Assembly: GCA_036392795.1 (NCBI GenBank)
Contig: DASVXH010000017.1
Location: 12,203-76,202, forward strand
Source of the DNA: JARIHD01 sp036392795
GTDB taxonomy: Bacteria; Patescibacteriota; Saccharimonadia; Saccharimonadales; UBA4665
DNA length: 64,000 nt
Reading direction: 5' to 3'
Shown here: in pieces, positions 1-8,797 of the stretch
Layout of the letters: each line of letters begins with the position of its first letter
Numbering within the stretch: position 1 is the first letter of the stretch
Made by a program: the position numbers and the translations under genes
The notes under the pieces: generated by a model
What the model was told of the DNA's origin: nothing
The model's database searches: none
The model's input: only the letters and a program-made list of their open reading frames with translations

Positions 1-885
1 CCTTGTACGGCGAGCACCTTCAGCGACGGCGAAATAATTCTAGCCCATCAGCCAATGGAGGATCCGACCCTGCAGGAACAGTTTGGTCATACCAGATTCG
101 ATCAGGGCAAGTTTGGCACATATCTCCGGGAGCTATTCGAAGGTCCCGACGAAATAATGCGCGGTCAGGTGGACCTCCTCATACGACAGTCTGCCGCTTA
201 TATGGCTGGCCGTGTTACTAGAAGAGAGATTCAGCTGCCAAATTCGCCCACTGTCGTCGTAGACAGCGCAGCGAAAAAGCTGCGTTTCGATAAAACTCTT
301 GAGGCAGATCTAGTCGAGCAGCCAAAGGTCGTCTTGGATTATGGTCCAGGGCTTCAGGGACGTTTCCATATTCATCAGCAACTTCAAGATTGGAGAAACA
401 ATAGATTCCGCCCCTACACCCATCTTGCTCTGGGTAAAGGCCCTTTTATTAACACCTTTCTGCAATTCTATTGGAAAGAATACGCCGGTCCGCGTGCCGC
501 CGAGCAAGCTATTGGCAAAATTTATATAGGTCGTGAAGACGGAATGGCAGACGCATCTAACACATTTATTGAGGGCAGTAAACGGCGCGCAATACCAGTC
601 GAAATAGCCGACATAGCCCTAGCATCAGGAATTCATCTTGCAGGACAGGGGGAAATCTTTACCGCCCTACGCAACGCCTTTACGCTGCTTCGGCCAAATG
701 GTGTTTTATTGGTGCGTGCGCCCAAAGCCGCAAACGACAGGACAACCTTTACATCCGCTGAACAGATGGTAGAGGTGGCATTGGATGCGGGATTTAGTCT
801 CGAAAAAACACGTTTTTTTAATACCATTACCGGCAGTAACTCTTCAGGGGCAACCGCTAGCTTATCGGCGGTGTTTAGGAAATAA
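1..885 (+). CDS. Methyltransferase-like hypothetical protein (5' end may lie outside window)
   Basis: The frame is open from the first base of the window. The first Met is at 55, but it has no Shine-Dalgarno or -10 box, and codons 1-54 read as plausible protein, so the true start may be off the window. The central part (VVLDYGPGLQG) resembles a degenerate SAM-binding motif I. The C-terminal part (ALRNAFTLLRPNGVLLVRAPK) resembles the late strands of a class I methyltransferase, where a report-and-product strand follows a helix. No catalytic motif is clear, so a divergent or inactive methyltransferase fold is inferred. It converges with the PEGA protein, the two stops being 2 bp apart. Confidence 0.6.
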   Translation, partial: PCTASTFSDGEIILAHQPMEDPTLQEQFGHTRFDQGKFGTYLRELFEGPDEIMRGQVDLLIRQSAAYMAGRVTRREIQLPNSPTVVVDSAAKKLRFDKTLEADLVEQPKVVLDYGPGLQGRFHIHQQLQDWRNNRFRPYTHLALGKGPFINTFLQFYWKEYAGPRAAEQAIGKIYIGREDGMADASNTFIEGSKRRAIPVEIADIALASGIHLAGQGEIFTALRNAFTLLRPNGVLLVRAPKAANDRTTFTSAEQMVEVALDAGFSLEKTRFFNTITGSNSSGATASLSAVFRK

Positions 886-887
886 AC

Positions 888-2396
888 TTAACGATCCTTG
901 GGTGCGCGCAAAGACGTTCGGTCCAGGGAGAACTGTGCAACATCCTTGCCGTCAGCCGCTTTTACAAGCTGTGTTGAGATTGTATACATCGATTTAAAGT
1001 CTCTATCAAAAAAGATGTCAAAACTCGGATCCGCCACAGCCAGAATAGCCTGATTGGTATTATCGTAGTCAAAGACGAAGCTTTTGCCGCTGCTTACAAA
1101 GGCCAGATGGTGTCCATCGATCCACATGGCATGGGTTTGCGGAGCATCAATAGGCAAGCCCACCTCATAGGCATAGCCCTTGTCATTTTCTGCGTCATAC
1201 ACCGCTAGCCGTCTGTCGTTCTGGGCCATAACAAAACGCGTGTTTTCTGAAAATGACACATGGGTTGGGCCAGCGGTTTTTAACACCTGGACGGGAACAA
1301 GCGGCTGCCCTGGCTGGGCGTCAAGCGCGGCCTGGGGATTCTTGTATATATATGTACGATTTTCGGCAGGAGAACCAGCGACCACATACCATTTACTGTC
1401 GTATTTTGCCAGTTCAAGCATATAGCGATCTGCGGTCGCCACCTGGCGCAGCGGGTAGGTCTTGGCGCCATCCAGGAGTGAAACAATCACCTTGCCAGCA
1501 GGCGCGCCAACATCTGTAGCGTACAGAAATTTATTATCGTCATAGGTTTTGAATGAAAGCACGCGCTCCAGCTTGACCACCGGTCCTGGCGCATCCAGCG
1601 AGGCAGTATAGAGCTTTTTATCATCAGCCGTGTGCAGCACAAATTTATTGAACTTCTTATCAAGCAGTTGCAAGGTCGTAGGATTCATGCCAAGAACGGT
1701 TGTTAGATTAACCGATTTCTCAGGACTTTCGCGGTCGATCAAAATATATTCGCTCGCCAGCTTACCGCGGTCGTCGGTAGAATGTTGCAGCAGAAAGTGA
1801 CTGTTGTCGTTCGACCATTCGATGAACTTCCAGGTATGGATGCCGGCGATCAGCTTGGTCGTTGCCTCTGGCAGGGTTAGTACAACTGGATCTTTGTCTG
1901 ACTTGGTTAAATCAAACACTTCAAAATGGTTATATTCCTGGACTGCCTGCGTAACAATCCAGCGACGGTCAGGGCTTTGGCTAACAACGCGTGGTTTTAT
2001 GGTATAGGTCTTTTTGGTGATCGGACTTACTGTCGTCGGGAAAAGCAGGGGATAATCAAAGCGTGCAACGGTACCGCCTTCGACATTAATCGCGCGTTTC
2101 CAGGTGCGATAACCATCACGCTTCAGTTCGAAGGTATAAGGGCCGGCAGGCATCAATAAGCGCACGTTGGTTTGTTCACTCCGCTTTTGGCCATTAACAA
2201 AGATATCGGCAGCTGGCGGATTGGATGACACAAAAATTAGACCATTCTGAATAACCTGGCCATTTTTGATGCCAAATCCACGCGCCTGGTACAGCAAAAT
2301 AATAGTTGTCAAGATAAGGGCGGTTGCGATCAAAAAATAACCAATAAAAAGACGAATAATATGCGCCCGTTGTTTTTTGGGGTCTAAAAATTCCAT
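888..2396 (-). CDS. PEGA-domain membrane-anchored protein with beta-propeller-like region
   Basis: 502 residues. A short basic cytoplasmic N-terminus is followed by one membrane segment at about residues 14-36, so most of the protein is extracytoplasmic. Residues about 52-115 fit a PEGA domain (IFVSSNPPAADIFVNGQ, then YTFELKRDGYRTWKRAI), a small beta domain common in surface proteins. The remainder is beta-rich with repeated segments (QSPDRRWIVTQ, WSNDNSHFLLQ, FSENTRFVMAQ) that look like propeller blades. It is probably an envelope or surface binding protein; the ligand is unknown. It stands alone on the minus strand with its own -10 box. Confidence 0.75.
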   Translation of the reverse strand: MEFLDPKKQRAHIIRLFIGYFLIATALILTTIILLYQARGFGIKNGQVIQNGLIFVSSNPPAADIFVNGQKRSEQTNVRLLMPAGPYTFELKRDGYRTWKRAINVEGGTVARFDYPLLFPTTVSPITKKTYTIKPRVVSQSPDRRWIVTQAVQEYNHFEVFDLTKSDKDPVVLTLPEATTKLIAGIHTWKFIEWSNDNSHFLLQHSTDDRGKLASEYILIDRESPEKSVNLTTVLGMNPTTLQLLDKKFNKFVLHTADDKKLYTASLDAPGPVVKLERVLSFKTYDDNKFLYATDVGAPAGKVIVSLLDGAKTYPLRQVATADRYMLELAKYDSKWYVVAGSPAENRTYIYKNPQAALDAQPGQPLVPVQVLKTAGPTHVSFSENTRFVMAQNDRRLAVYDAENDKGYAYEVGLPIDAPQTHAMWIDGHHLAFVSSGKSFVFDYDNTNQAILAVADPSFDIFFDRDFKSMYTISTQLVKAADGKDVAQFSLDRTSLRAPKDR

Positions 2397-2408
2397 AAAG
2401 CAGCTTTT

Positions 2409-2414
2409 ATTATA
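2409..2414 (-). promoter_or_regulatory. -10 box of PEGA gene
   Basis: A perfect TATAAT on the minus strand, 12 bp before the ATG at 2396. This predicts a leader of only about five bases. Confidence 0.5.
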
Positions 2415-2585
2415 AACTAAAGAGAATTAAGAACATAGGCGCGGCGCCATGAGAGCCGGCAGACCGGGCTACATCATCCCAATTTTCTCTTGATGTTGGG
2501 GGCAAAGGGCGCTAAGATACATATAACTTACGCTTACGCGCTACAGTTGCTAGAATATTTTGGCAAAAGAGGGTAACGAGAACAC

Positions 2586-3848
2586 GTGGGACAAAAAAAC
2601 ATCATAGAATTGAATGGCAAGACCTACGACGCCACGACTGGCGCATTACTGGGTCAAAGTCGGATTAAAGCCGTTCCGCCGGCCAACTCGGTTTCATCGC
2701 AGCGTGGGCGTACTATCGACGGATTCGTGCGAGCACCCCAGCACAGCACCCCTCATGCCTCAGTTCCTCATGTTGTCACATCATTGGCTTCAGCTTCGCC
2801 CAAATCGACGCAGGCATCTGTCAAAAAACATTTCGATATTCAGCGAAAACAAGCACATGCATTAAAAGCACACCAGCCCCAAAAGCCACAGACCCTCATG
2901 CGCCACGTTGTCAAAAAGCCCCAAGTCGACATCAAGCCAGCCATAAAAACTACTATGCCTTCCGAAATGATGGCCAAACCCAAATCAGACCTCGCCAAAC
3001 CGCTGGAAAAGAAAATGTCAGTCACCCAGGTCAACCCCATTCGTCTGGCACATTCCCGCCGAATCGCCAAAAGTCAGCACATCCACCGATTCAGCAAAGA
3101 ACGTCCCACCACGGTCGCACCAAAACAAGCGATAATACCCGTTGCGCAGCAATCCGTTACACCTACTCGACGCAGTGACTATGGCTCCCGACCAGTCATC
3201 GTCAGACAGCAGGCCCAGCGTCCACATGCGCACGTAGCCACGTACTCTTCGACACAACAAGCAGCAACGACTCGTCCAGTGGCCGCACAGCCTCAAAGCA
3301 ACGCCATTTCCGCTACCGATATCTTTGAAGCTGCGTTGGCACATGCCACCAGCCACGAACAAAAAACGCCACCCCATGCCAGACGGCACACCGCGGCTCG
3401 CCGACGAATGGTCAATATTTTTGCCGGCGTAGGTGCCTTTCTGCTGATCGCTGGTTTTGTTGGCTATCTTAATATGACTAATATCGAACTCCGCGTCGCT
3501 TCCATGCGTGCCGGTATCCATGCCAGTATGCCGGCCTACAAACCAACTGGCTTTGCCATGGACGGCGGCATTGAAAGCAGCGAGGGCAGGGTGGCCATGA
3601 ACTTCCGCTCCGGCGAAAGTATCTATACCATCACCCAAGAAGCGTCCGACTGGAATAGCACTACCCTATTGGATCAAACCATCTCTGAGCGCGGTCAGCC
3701 CACACAAACCGTCCAAAGCAAAGGTCGCACCATTTATATCTTTGACAAGTCCAATGCTACCTGGGTGAACGGAGGGGTTCGCTATCAGGTTAGCGGCAAT
3801 GCCTCACTCGACACCAGCGAACTAGTCGAACTCGCCACCAGCATGTAA
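2586..3848 (+). CDS. Single-pass membrane protein with long basic His/Gln/Pro-rich cytoplasmic region
   Basis: 420 residues with a GTG start preceded by a GAGGGT-type SD. Residues 1-265 are low-complexity, basic and rich in Gln, His, Pro and Ala, with almost no acidic clusters, so probably disordered. A basic stretch (HARRHTAARRRMVN) precedes one membrane segment at about 275-297. The C-terminal ~120 residues are a compact domain resembling the DUF4367-type folds of bacterial membrane proteins (YTITQEASDWN, GRTIYIFDKSNATWVNGGVRYQV). The topology suggests a tail in the cytoplasm that could bind nucleic acid and a small sensory domain outside. The function is unknown. It lies just upstream of gltX. 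Confidence 0.7.
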   Translation: MGQKNIIELNGKTYDATTGALLGQSRIKAVPPANSVSSQRGRTIDGFVRAPQHSTPHASVPHVVTSLASASPKSTQASVKKHFDIQRKQAHALKAHQPQKPQTLMRHVVKKPQVDIKPAIKTTMPSEMMAKPKSDLAKPLEKKMSVTQVNPIRLAHSRRIAKSQHIHRFSKERPTTVAPKQAIIPVAQQSVTPTRRSDYGSRPVIVRQQAQRPHAHVATYSSTQQAATTRPVAAQPQSNAISATDIFEAALAHATSHEQKTPPHARRHTAARRRMVNIFAGVGAFLLIAGFVGYLNMTNIELRVASMRAGIHASMPAYKPTGFAMDGGIESSEGRVAMNFRSGESIYTITQEASDWNSTTLLDQTISERGQPTQTVQSKGRTIYIFDKSNATWVNGGVRYQVSGNASLDTSELVELATSM

Positions 3849-3879
3849 TTTACCTCTGTTCAAGTGTAGTTATCTTGTC

Positions 3880-3885
3880 TATAAT
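3880..3885 (+). promoter_or_regulatory. -10 box of gltX
   Basis: TATAAT ends 7 bp before the ATG at 3893, so the mRNA should start at or within a base of the start codon. Confidence 0.6.
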
Positions 3886-3892
3886 AGCTGGG

Positions 3893-5320
3893 ATGATGAC
3901 AACTCGAACACGCTTTGCACCGAGCCCGACGGGCTATTTACACGTCGGCGGTATTCGTACCGCACTTTTTGCCTGGCTTTTAGCTCGCCAGAAAAACGGC
4001 CAGTTTGTATTGCGTTTCGAAGACACCGATAAAAAGCGCGAAGTCGAAGGCGCACGCGAACACCTAATCAAAAGCCTTAAAACCCTGGGTCTGGAATATG
4101 ACGAAGGCCCAGACATCGGCGGCCCGTTTGCGCCATACACCCAAAGCGAACGGCTGGACAGTTACAAAAAATGGGCCAAGAAGCTGATTGACAGCGGCCG
4201 TGCCTACGCCGACCCATACACTCCTGAAGAAGTTCAGGCATTCCGCGATGAGGCCCGTGCCGCCAAAAAGCCGTTTCTATACCGTAATCACCGGCCCGAA
4301 AATCCGCCCGTCTGGGACGGCACTACGCCACTGCGCTTTAAATCCGACCCCAAATCATACGATTGGCACGACGAAGTTATGGGCGATCTGCATACCGGTC
4401 CAGAGGTAATCGACGATATCGTTCTGATTAAATCGGACGGCTACCCGACCTACAACTTCGCCCACATCGTGGACGATGCTGAAATGGAAATTACCCATAT
4501 CATCCGCGGCCAGGAGTTCATCGCCAGTACACCAAACTACCTGAATCTATACGAAGCACTCGGTATCGAACGGCCCGCCATAGCCACCGTGCCACATATT
4601 ATGGGTCCGGACGGTAACAAAAAACTAAGCAAACGAGACGGCGCAAAGGACGTCCTGGACTACGTTCGTGATGGCTTTCTACCCCAAGCACTGGTCAGCT
4701 TCATTGCCACACTAGGCTGGAATGACGGCACCACCCAAGAAATTTTTACCGCCCCAGAACTAATCGAAAAATTTTCGCTCGACCATGTGCAGCGCAGCGG
4801 TGCGCGCTTTGACGAGCAACGCCTAACCTGGATCAATGGCCACTACATCCGGGGACTAGCCATCGACGATCTGTACCAACAAGCCCAACAATTCCTGCCC
4901 GGCGAGGCCGATACCTACGATGAAAACTACCGGAAAGCCGTATTAGGCCTGGTGCAGGAACGCCTAAAATATTTTGCCGAGCTGCCGCAGCTAACCCGTT
5001 TTTTCTTTATTGATTTACCTGTAGACCCGGCACTGATCGGCAGCCACAAACAGCTCAAAAAACTGGAGTCCACAGAATTAAAAAACCTGCTTGAGCAGGC
5101 CAGGGCCGCAATTGAAACGAGTGACTTTAGCGTAGCCGATCTTACCGACCGCCTAAACACACTACTGGAAACCACAGGCCAAAAGCCTGCGGTACTCTTT
5201 AGCCTTGTCCGCATTGCCACCACCCAGGCACCGGCAAGTCCCGGCCTGGCCGAAACCCTGGCCGTCTTGGGCAAGGAAACCAGCCTGCGCCGTATCGACG
5301 CCATGCTCGCATCCTTGTAG
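3893..5320 (+). CDS. gltX: Glutamyl-tRNA synthetase
   Basis: Class I aminoacyl-tRNA synthetase that charges tRNA-Glu, or both tRNA-Glu and tRNA-Gln if GatCAB is present. The HIGH-type motif is PSPTGYLHVGG near the N-terminus and the KMSKS-type motif is KKLSKRDGA. The anticodon-binding helical C-domain is complete. The length, about 475 residues, is normal. The frame opens at a TTG at 3875, but the perfect TATAAT overlapping that segment puts the transcript start at 3893, so the ATG at 3893 (or 3896) is preferred. An intact tRNA-Glu(CUC) gene is found at 21.6 kb. Confidence 0.97.
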   Translation: MMTTRTRFAPSPTGYLHVGGIRTALFAWLLARQKNGQFVLRFEDTDKKREVEGAREHLIKSLKTLGLEYDEGPDIGGPFAPYTQSERLDSYKKWAKKLIDSGRAYADPYTPEEVQAFRDEARAAKKPFLYRNHRPENPPVWDGTTPLRFKSDPKSYDWHDEVMGDLHTGPEVIDDIVLIKSDGYPTYNFAHIVDDAEMEITHIIRGQEFIASTPNYLNLYEALGIERPAIATVPHIMGPDGNKKLSKRDGAKDVLDYVRDGFLPQALVSFIATLGWNDGTTQEIFTAPELIEKFSLDHVQRSGARFDEQRLTWINGHYIRGLAIDDLYQQAQQFLPGEADTYDENYRKAVLGLVQERLKYFAELPQLTRFFFIDLPVDPALIGSHKQLKKLESTELKNLLEQARAAIETSDFSVADLTDRLNTLLETTGQKPAVLFSLVRIATTQAPASPGLAETLAVLGKETSLRRIDAMLASL

Positions 5321-5392
5321 AATTCGCAGAATTAAGAAGAAATTAAATCCGAACCTATACGATAGTCCGATCAGTTTTTATGAGGAGATATC

Positions 5393-7429
5393 GTGTCAGA
5401 AACAAACAGTCTACTTCATCCTGTCAACGAATTACATTTCGGAAGCTATAATCCAGATGATGTACCCGCCGCCCTGGAAGTGGCGTCGTCGTTGGCCGAA
5501 CAAAGGCTTGCCGCCATTGCCGCCATACCGCATGAGGAGCGAGGGTACGAAAACACCGTACTGGCAATGCAAGATGCCGCAGAGGAACTTGACCTCGTAT
5601 ATACAGTGGCCAGACATTTATCGAACACACTAGGCGGCGCATGGCAGGATGTGGAAGAGCTGGCATCGGCGCAGACCACAAGTCTTACGACCATGATCGA
5701 GCAGGACACCGAACTGTATGAAGCTGTCAAACATGTCCAGCAAAAAGCAGCCGAACTTGATCTGACCGATGCCCAAAAACGATCCCTAACGCACGAGATT
5801 GCCAATTTTGAACGAAATGGCGTCAATGCAGAGCCGGAGGTAAAGGAACGCCTGAAAGAAATAAAGGCCAGTTTGGCCGAACTTCAGACTTTGTACGGAC
5901 AAAATATAAAGAAGGCAGACGAGCAAGCCTATCTCCCCGTCGAGTCCGTTGCCGACCTGGATGGCGTTGACGAGGAAAAAATTGAGGCGTGGAAAGACGA
6001 AGCCGCCAGCCGCGACCTAGAAGGCTACGCCGTTACCCTCGACACGCCAAGTTACTGGGCCATTATGGTCGGTTGCAAATCAGAAAAAATCCGCCGCGAC
6101 ATGCACAAACTTATGCGGACACTGGCGCCTGAAAATGAATCGGTGGCGATCGAAATCCTGGCCCTCCGCAAAGAAATGGCGCAGCTGCTCGGTCGCGCAT
6201 CCTTTGCCGAATATATTACCGAGTCCAGGATGATAAAGACCGAAGAAAATGCCCGGAACTTTATAGACGAACTAACCCAGTTGTGCCTACCCGGCATGCA
6301 GCGCGAGACCGCCGAACTGGCTGCATTCATAGAGAAAGTCACCGGTAAACCATACCAACCCGACATTATAGACTTCGACAGTGGCAACGATCTCTTTTAT
6401 GCCAGTCAGCTCAAAAAGGAACTATCAGGTGACGAAACGATCAATGTCCGCGAATACTTCCCCTTGGAGCATGTACAGGAACAGATGTTCGCCATCTTTG
6501 GGGAGCTCTACGGCGTAACATTCCGCCCATCGTCGCAGCCGGTTTGGCACGAGGACGTTAAAGCATACGACATCATTGACGAACACGGCAACCACGTTAG
6601 TACCGTGTGGTGCGACTGGCTCACTCGCAAAGGAAAACGCTCAGGAGCGTGGATGAAGCCGGCGTACGTTGCCGATCGTGCGGGCGGCAAGATCGGCGAG
6701 CCACATTTTACCTTTGTGCACGCCGACTTTCCGAGGCCCACAAAAGACGCACCTTCACTACTTAGCTTTAACAACGTAAAAAGTATGTTTCATGAATTCG
6801 GCCACGTCATACACTCCTCTCTGAGTAAAACGGATCTACGCAGCCAGCACAGTTGTTGGAGCAAATGGGACTTTATAGAAGGGCCCTCACAGATAATGGA
6901 AAACTGGCCATGGCAGCCAGAGATCCTAGCCAGGCTAGCTAAACATTACAAAACCGGCGAATCTTTGCCGCCGGAATATCTGCAAAACATGCGTAAGGAG
7001 CGAAATTTCAGGGTAGCCTCCAAGATGCTTTGGATGTTATACCTGAGCAACGTCGACCTCTATCTGCACTCAAAAGACTATGACCCACAAAAGGATGGCG
7101 GCCCCAACCAAGTCGCGCGCCGCATAAAACAACAGTTTATGCCAGCTCCCGTAGCAGAATACGACAACAGCATGAATGTTTTTGAACATCCTTTTGCCAG
7201 AGCATACGCCTCAGGTTTTTATGGCTACCCCTTCGCCGAGGTAATCGAGGCCGACCTGTTTAGCCGTTTTGAGCAGGAAGGAGTACTGAATCCCCTTACC
7301 GGAAGAAGTTACCGCGACGAGATGCTAGCCACCGGTAACGAAAGAGAGCACGAGATATCAATTTCGAAGTTCCTCGGCAGGCCTTTCAATTCACAGGCCC
7401 TGCTCAGACGCATGGGTCTTGTGGCATAA
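5393..7429 (+). CDS. M3-family oligopeptidase (PepF/thimet-like)
   Basis: 678-residue zinc metallopeptidase of family M3, which degrades short peptides in the cytoplasm. The zinc motif HEFGH lies at about 467-471. The downstream third ligand segment is WDFIEGPSQIMENW, matching the family pattern E.PSQ..E. The full-length helical N-domain is present. The GTG start is supported by a strong SD (GAGGAGAT) just upstream, one of the few strong SDs here. In a host-dependent, amino-acid-auxotrophic lineage this probably recycles imported peptides, which is an inference. Confidence 0.93.
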   Translation: MSETNSLLHPVNELHFGSYNPDDVPAALEVASSLAEQRLAAIAAIPHEERGYENTVLAMQDAAEELDLVYTVARHLSNTLGGAWQDVEELASAQTTSLTTMIEQDTELYEAVKHVQQKAAELDLTDAQKRSLTHEIANFERNGVNAEPEVKERLKEIKASLAELQTLYGQNIKKADEQAYLPVESVADLDGVDEEKIEAWKDEAASRDLEGYAVTLDTPSYWAIMVGCKSEKIRRDMHKLMRTLAPENESVAIEILALRKEMAQLLGRASFAEYITESRMIKTEENARNFIDELTQLCLPGMQRETAELAAFIEKVTGKPYQPDIIDFDSGNDLFYASQLKKELSGDETINVREYFPLEHVQEQMFAIFGELYGVTFRPSSQPVWHEDVKAYDIIDEHGNHVSTVWCDWLTRKGKRSGAWMKPAYVADRAGGKIGEPHFTFVHADFPRPTKDAPSLLSFNNVKSMFHEFGHVIHSSLSKTDLRSQHSCWSKWDFIEGPSQIMENWPWQPEILARLAKHYKTGESLPPEYLQNMRKERNFRVASKMLWMLYLSNVDLYLHSKDYDPQKDGGPNQVARRIKQQFMPAPVAEYDNSMNVFEHPFARAYASGFYGYPFAEVIEADLFSRFEQEGVLNPLTGRSYRDEMLATGNEREHEISISKFLGRPFNSQALLRRMGLVA

Positions 7430-7468
7430 AGTAGGATAAAAGGGTGGCACTTTAAGCACAAGCATTGT

Positions 7469-7474
7469 TACAAT
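7469..7474 (+). promoter_or_regulatory. -10 box of DUF3048 gene
   Basis: TACAAT ends 7 bp before the ATG at 7482 and overlaps the upstream in-frame ATG at 7473. This argues that 7482 is the real start. Confidence 0.55.
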
Positions 7475-7481
7475 GGGGGCT

Positions 7482-8795
7482 ATGGATCACGATTTTTTGC
7501 CGCGCCGCGGTCAAAATAGAAACCTACGCCCTGGAATACAATCCCGGCAAGCTTTTGGCAACTGGGAGCGCCCCAAGGCCTTTCGGCCACCCGAAGAGGT
7601 TGCTGCCGAAGATGACCAGCAAGCCCAAAATCCGCAGAGCTTCCAAGCCTCAAACGCTACCAGACCGGGCAATACCTACCTGGAAAACGAGGAAGCGGCG
7701 ACCATGGGCCCGGACTCCGGCAAACCGCCGCGCAAAAGCTTTAAACAGTGGCTAAAGACCCGTACAAAAAAACAGTGGGTCATAATTATCCTCATTCTAC
7801 TTATGGCATTAAGCGGCCTTGGTTTTGGGGCCTACCAGCTATGGTTCAAAAAAGATCCGCCACCTAAAAAGAGCGTAATCAAACAAGAACCAAAGCCGCA
7901 GCCCAAAGCCGAACCTCTCTACTCGACGTTAAGCGGCCTCACCATCACCGATCCCACTATCAACCAGCGCCCTGTGACGGCTGTTATGATCGAAAACAGT
8001 CCTGATGCCCGGCCACAATCCGGCCTAAACCAAGCCGGGGTTGTTTTTGAGGCCATCGCTGAAGGCGGCATTACTCGATTCCTAACCCTTTTCCAGGACA
8101 CCGAACCCGACTACATAGGTCCCGTGCGTAGCGTTCGGCCGTATTACGTCCAATGGGCGGCTGGGTTTGATGCCGCCATTGCACATGTCGGTGGCAGCGG
8201 TGACGCACTGCGTATGCTTCGTCAGGAAAAAGTCGCCAAAGATCTGGACCAATTCTTCAATCCAGGACCGTATCACCGCGTCAGTAATCGCTTTGCACCG
8301 CACAACATGTATAGCAGTGTTGTCGCGCTTCGCGAACTGCAAACCCAAAAGGGCTTCACCAGCAACTACAAAGGGTTTATCCGCAAAACAGAGGCAAAAG
8401 CCGCAGCGCCGACCGCAACAACCATCGATTTCAATATTTCTGGCGCGCTCTATAATGCGCATTACGAATACGACGGAGCAACTAATACATACAAACGGTT
8501 CGAAGGCGGCAAACCCCACACCGACGAAAAGAGCGCAGCCCAGCTGAGTCCAAAAGTTGTTGTCGGCCTAGTTCTACCACAGGGAAGTCAGGGTATCTAC
8601 ACCACTTACAACACCCTGGGTAGCGGCGAAGTTTTTATTTTCCAGGACGGCATTGTTACAAAAGGCACATGGCACAAGACCGACAACAACACGCAATTTA
8701 CATTTACCGACGCTAACGGGGCAGAGCTCAAACTCAACCCCGGCCAAACCTGGATTTCGGTAGTAGGCAGCGCCAGCCGCGTCTCATACAAATAG
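7482..8795 (+). CDS. DUF3048 (YerB-like) membrane-anchored lipid/envelope protein
   Basis: About 437 residues. The N-terminal ~95 residues are polar and disordered, followed by one membrane segment at about 97-120 and a Lys/Pro-rich stalk. The extracellular part is a DUF3048 domain (PVTAVMIENSPDARPQSGLNQAGVVFE, then GPVRSVRPYYV and HVGGSGDAL), the family of Bacillus YerB. The DUF3048 C-terminal segment (GTWHKTDNNTQFTF, LNPGQTWISVV) is also present. Members are envelope proteins of unknown activity. The stop is two bases from the kinase start, so the two genes are probably cotranscribed. Confidence 0.85.
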   Translation: MDHDFLPRRGQNRNLRPGIQSRQAFGNWERPKAFRPPEEVAAEDDQQAQNPQSFQASNATRPGNTYLENEEAATMGPDSGKPPRKSFKQWLKTRTKKQWVIIILILLMALSGLGFGAYQLWFKKDPPPKKSVIKQEPKPQPKAEPLYSTLSGLTITDPTINQRPVTAVMIENSPDARPQSGLNQAGVVFEAIAEGGITRFLTLFQDTEPDYIGPVRSVRPYYVQWAAGFDAAIAHVGGSGDALRMLRQEKVAKDLDQFFNPGPYHRVSNRFAPHNMYSSVVALRELQTQKGFTSNYKGFIRKTEAKAAAPTATTIDFNISGALYNAHYEYDGATNTYKRFEGGKPHTDEKSAAQLSPKVVVGLVLPQGSQGIYTTYNTLGSGEVFIFQDGIVTKGTWHKTDNNTQFTFTDANGAELKLNPGQTWISVVGSASRVSYK

Positions 8796-8797
8796 TC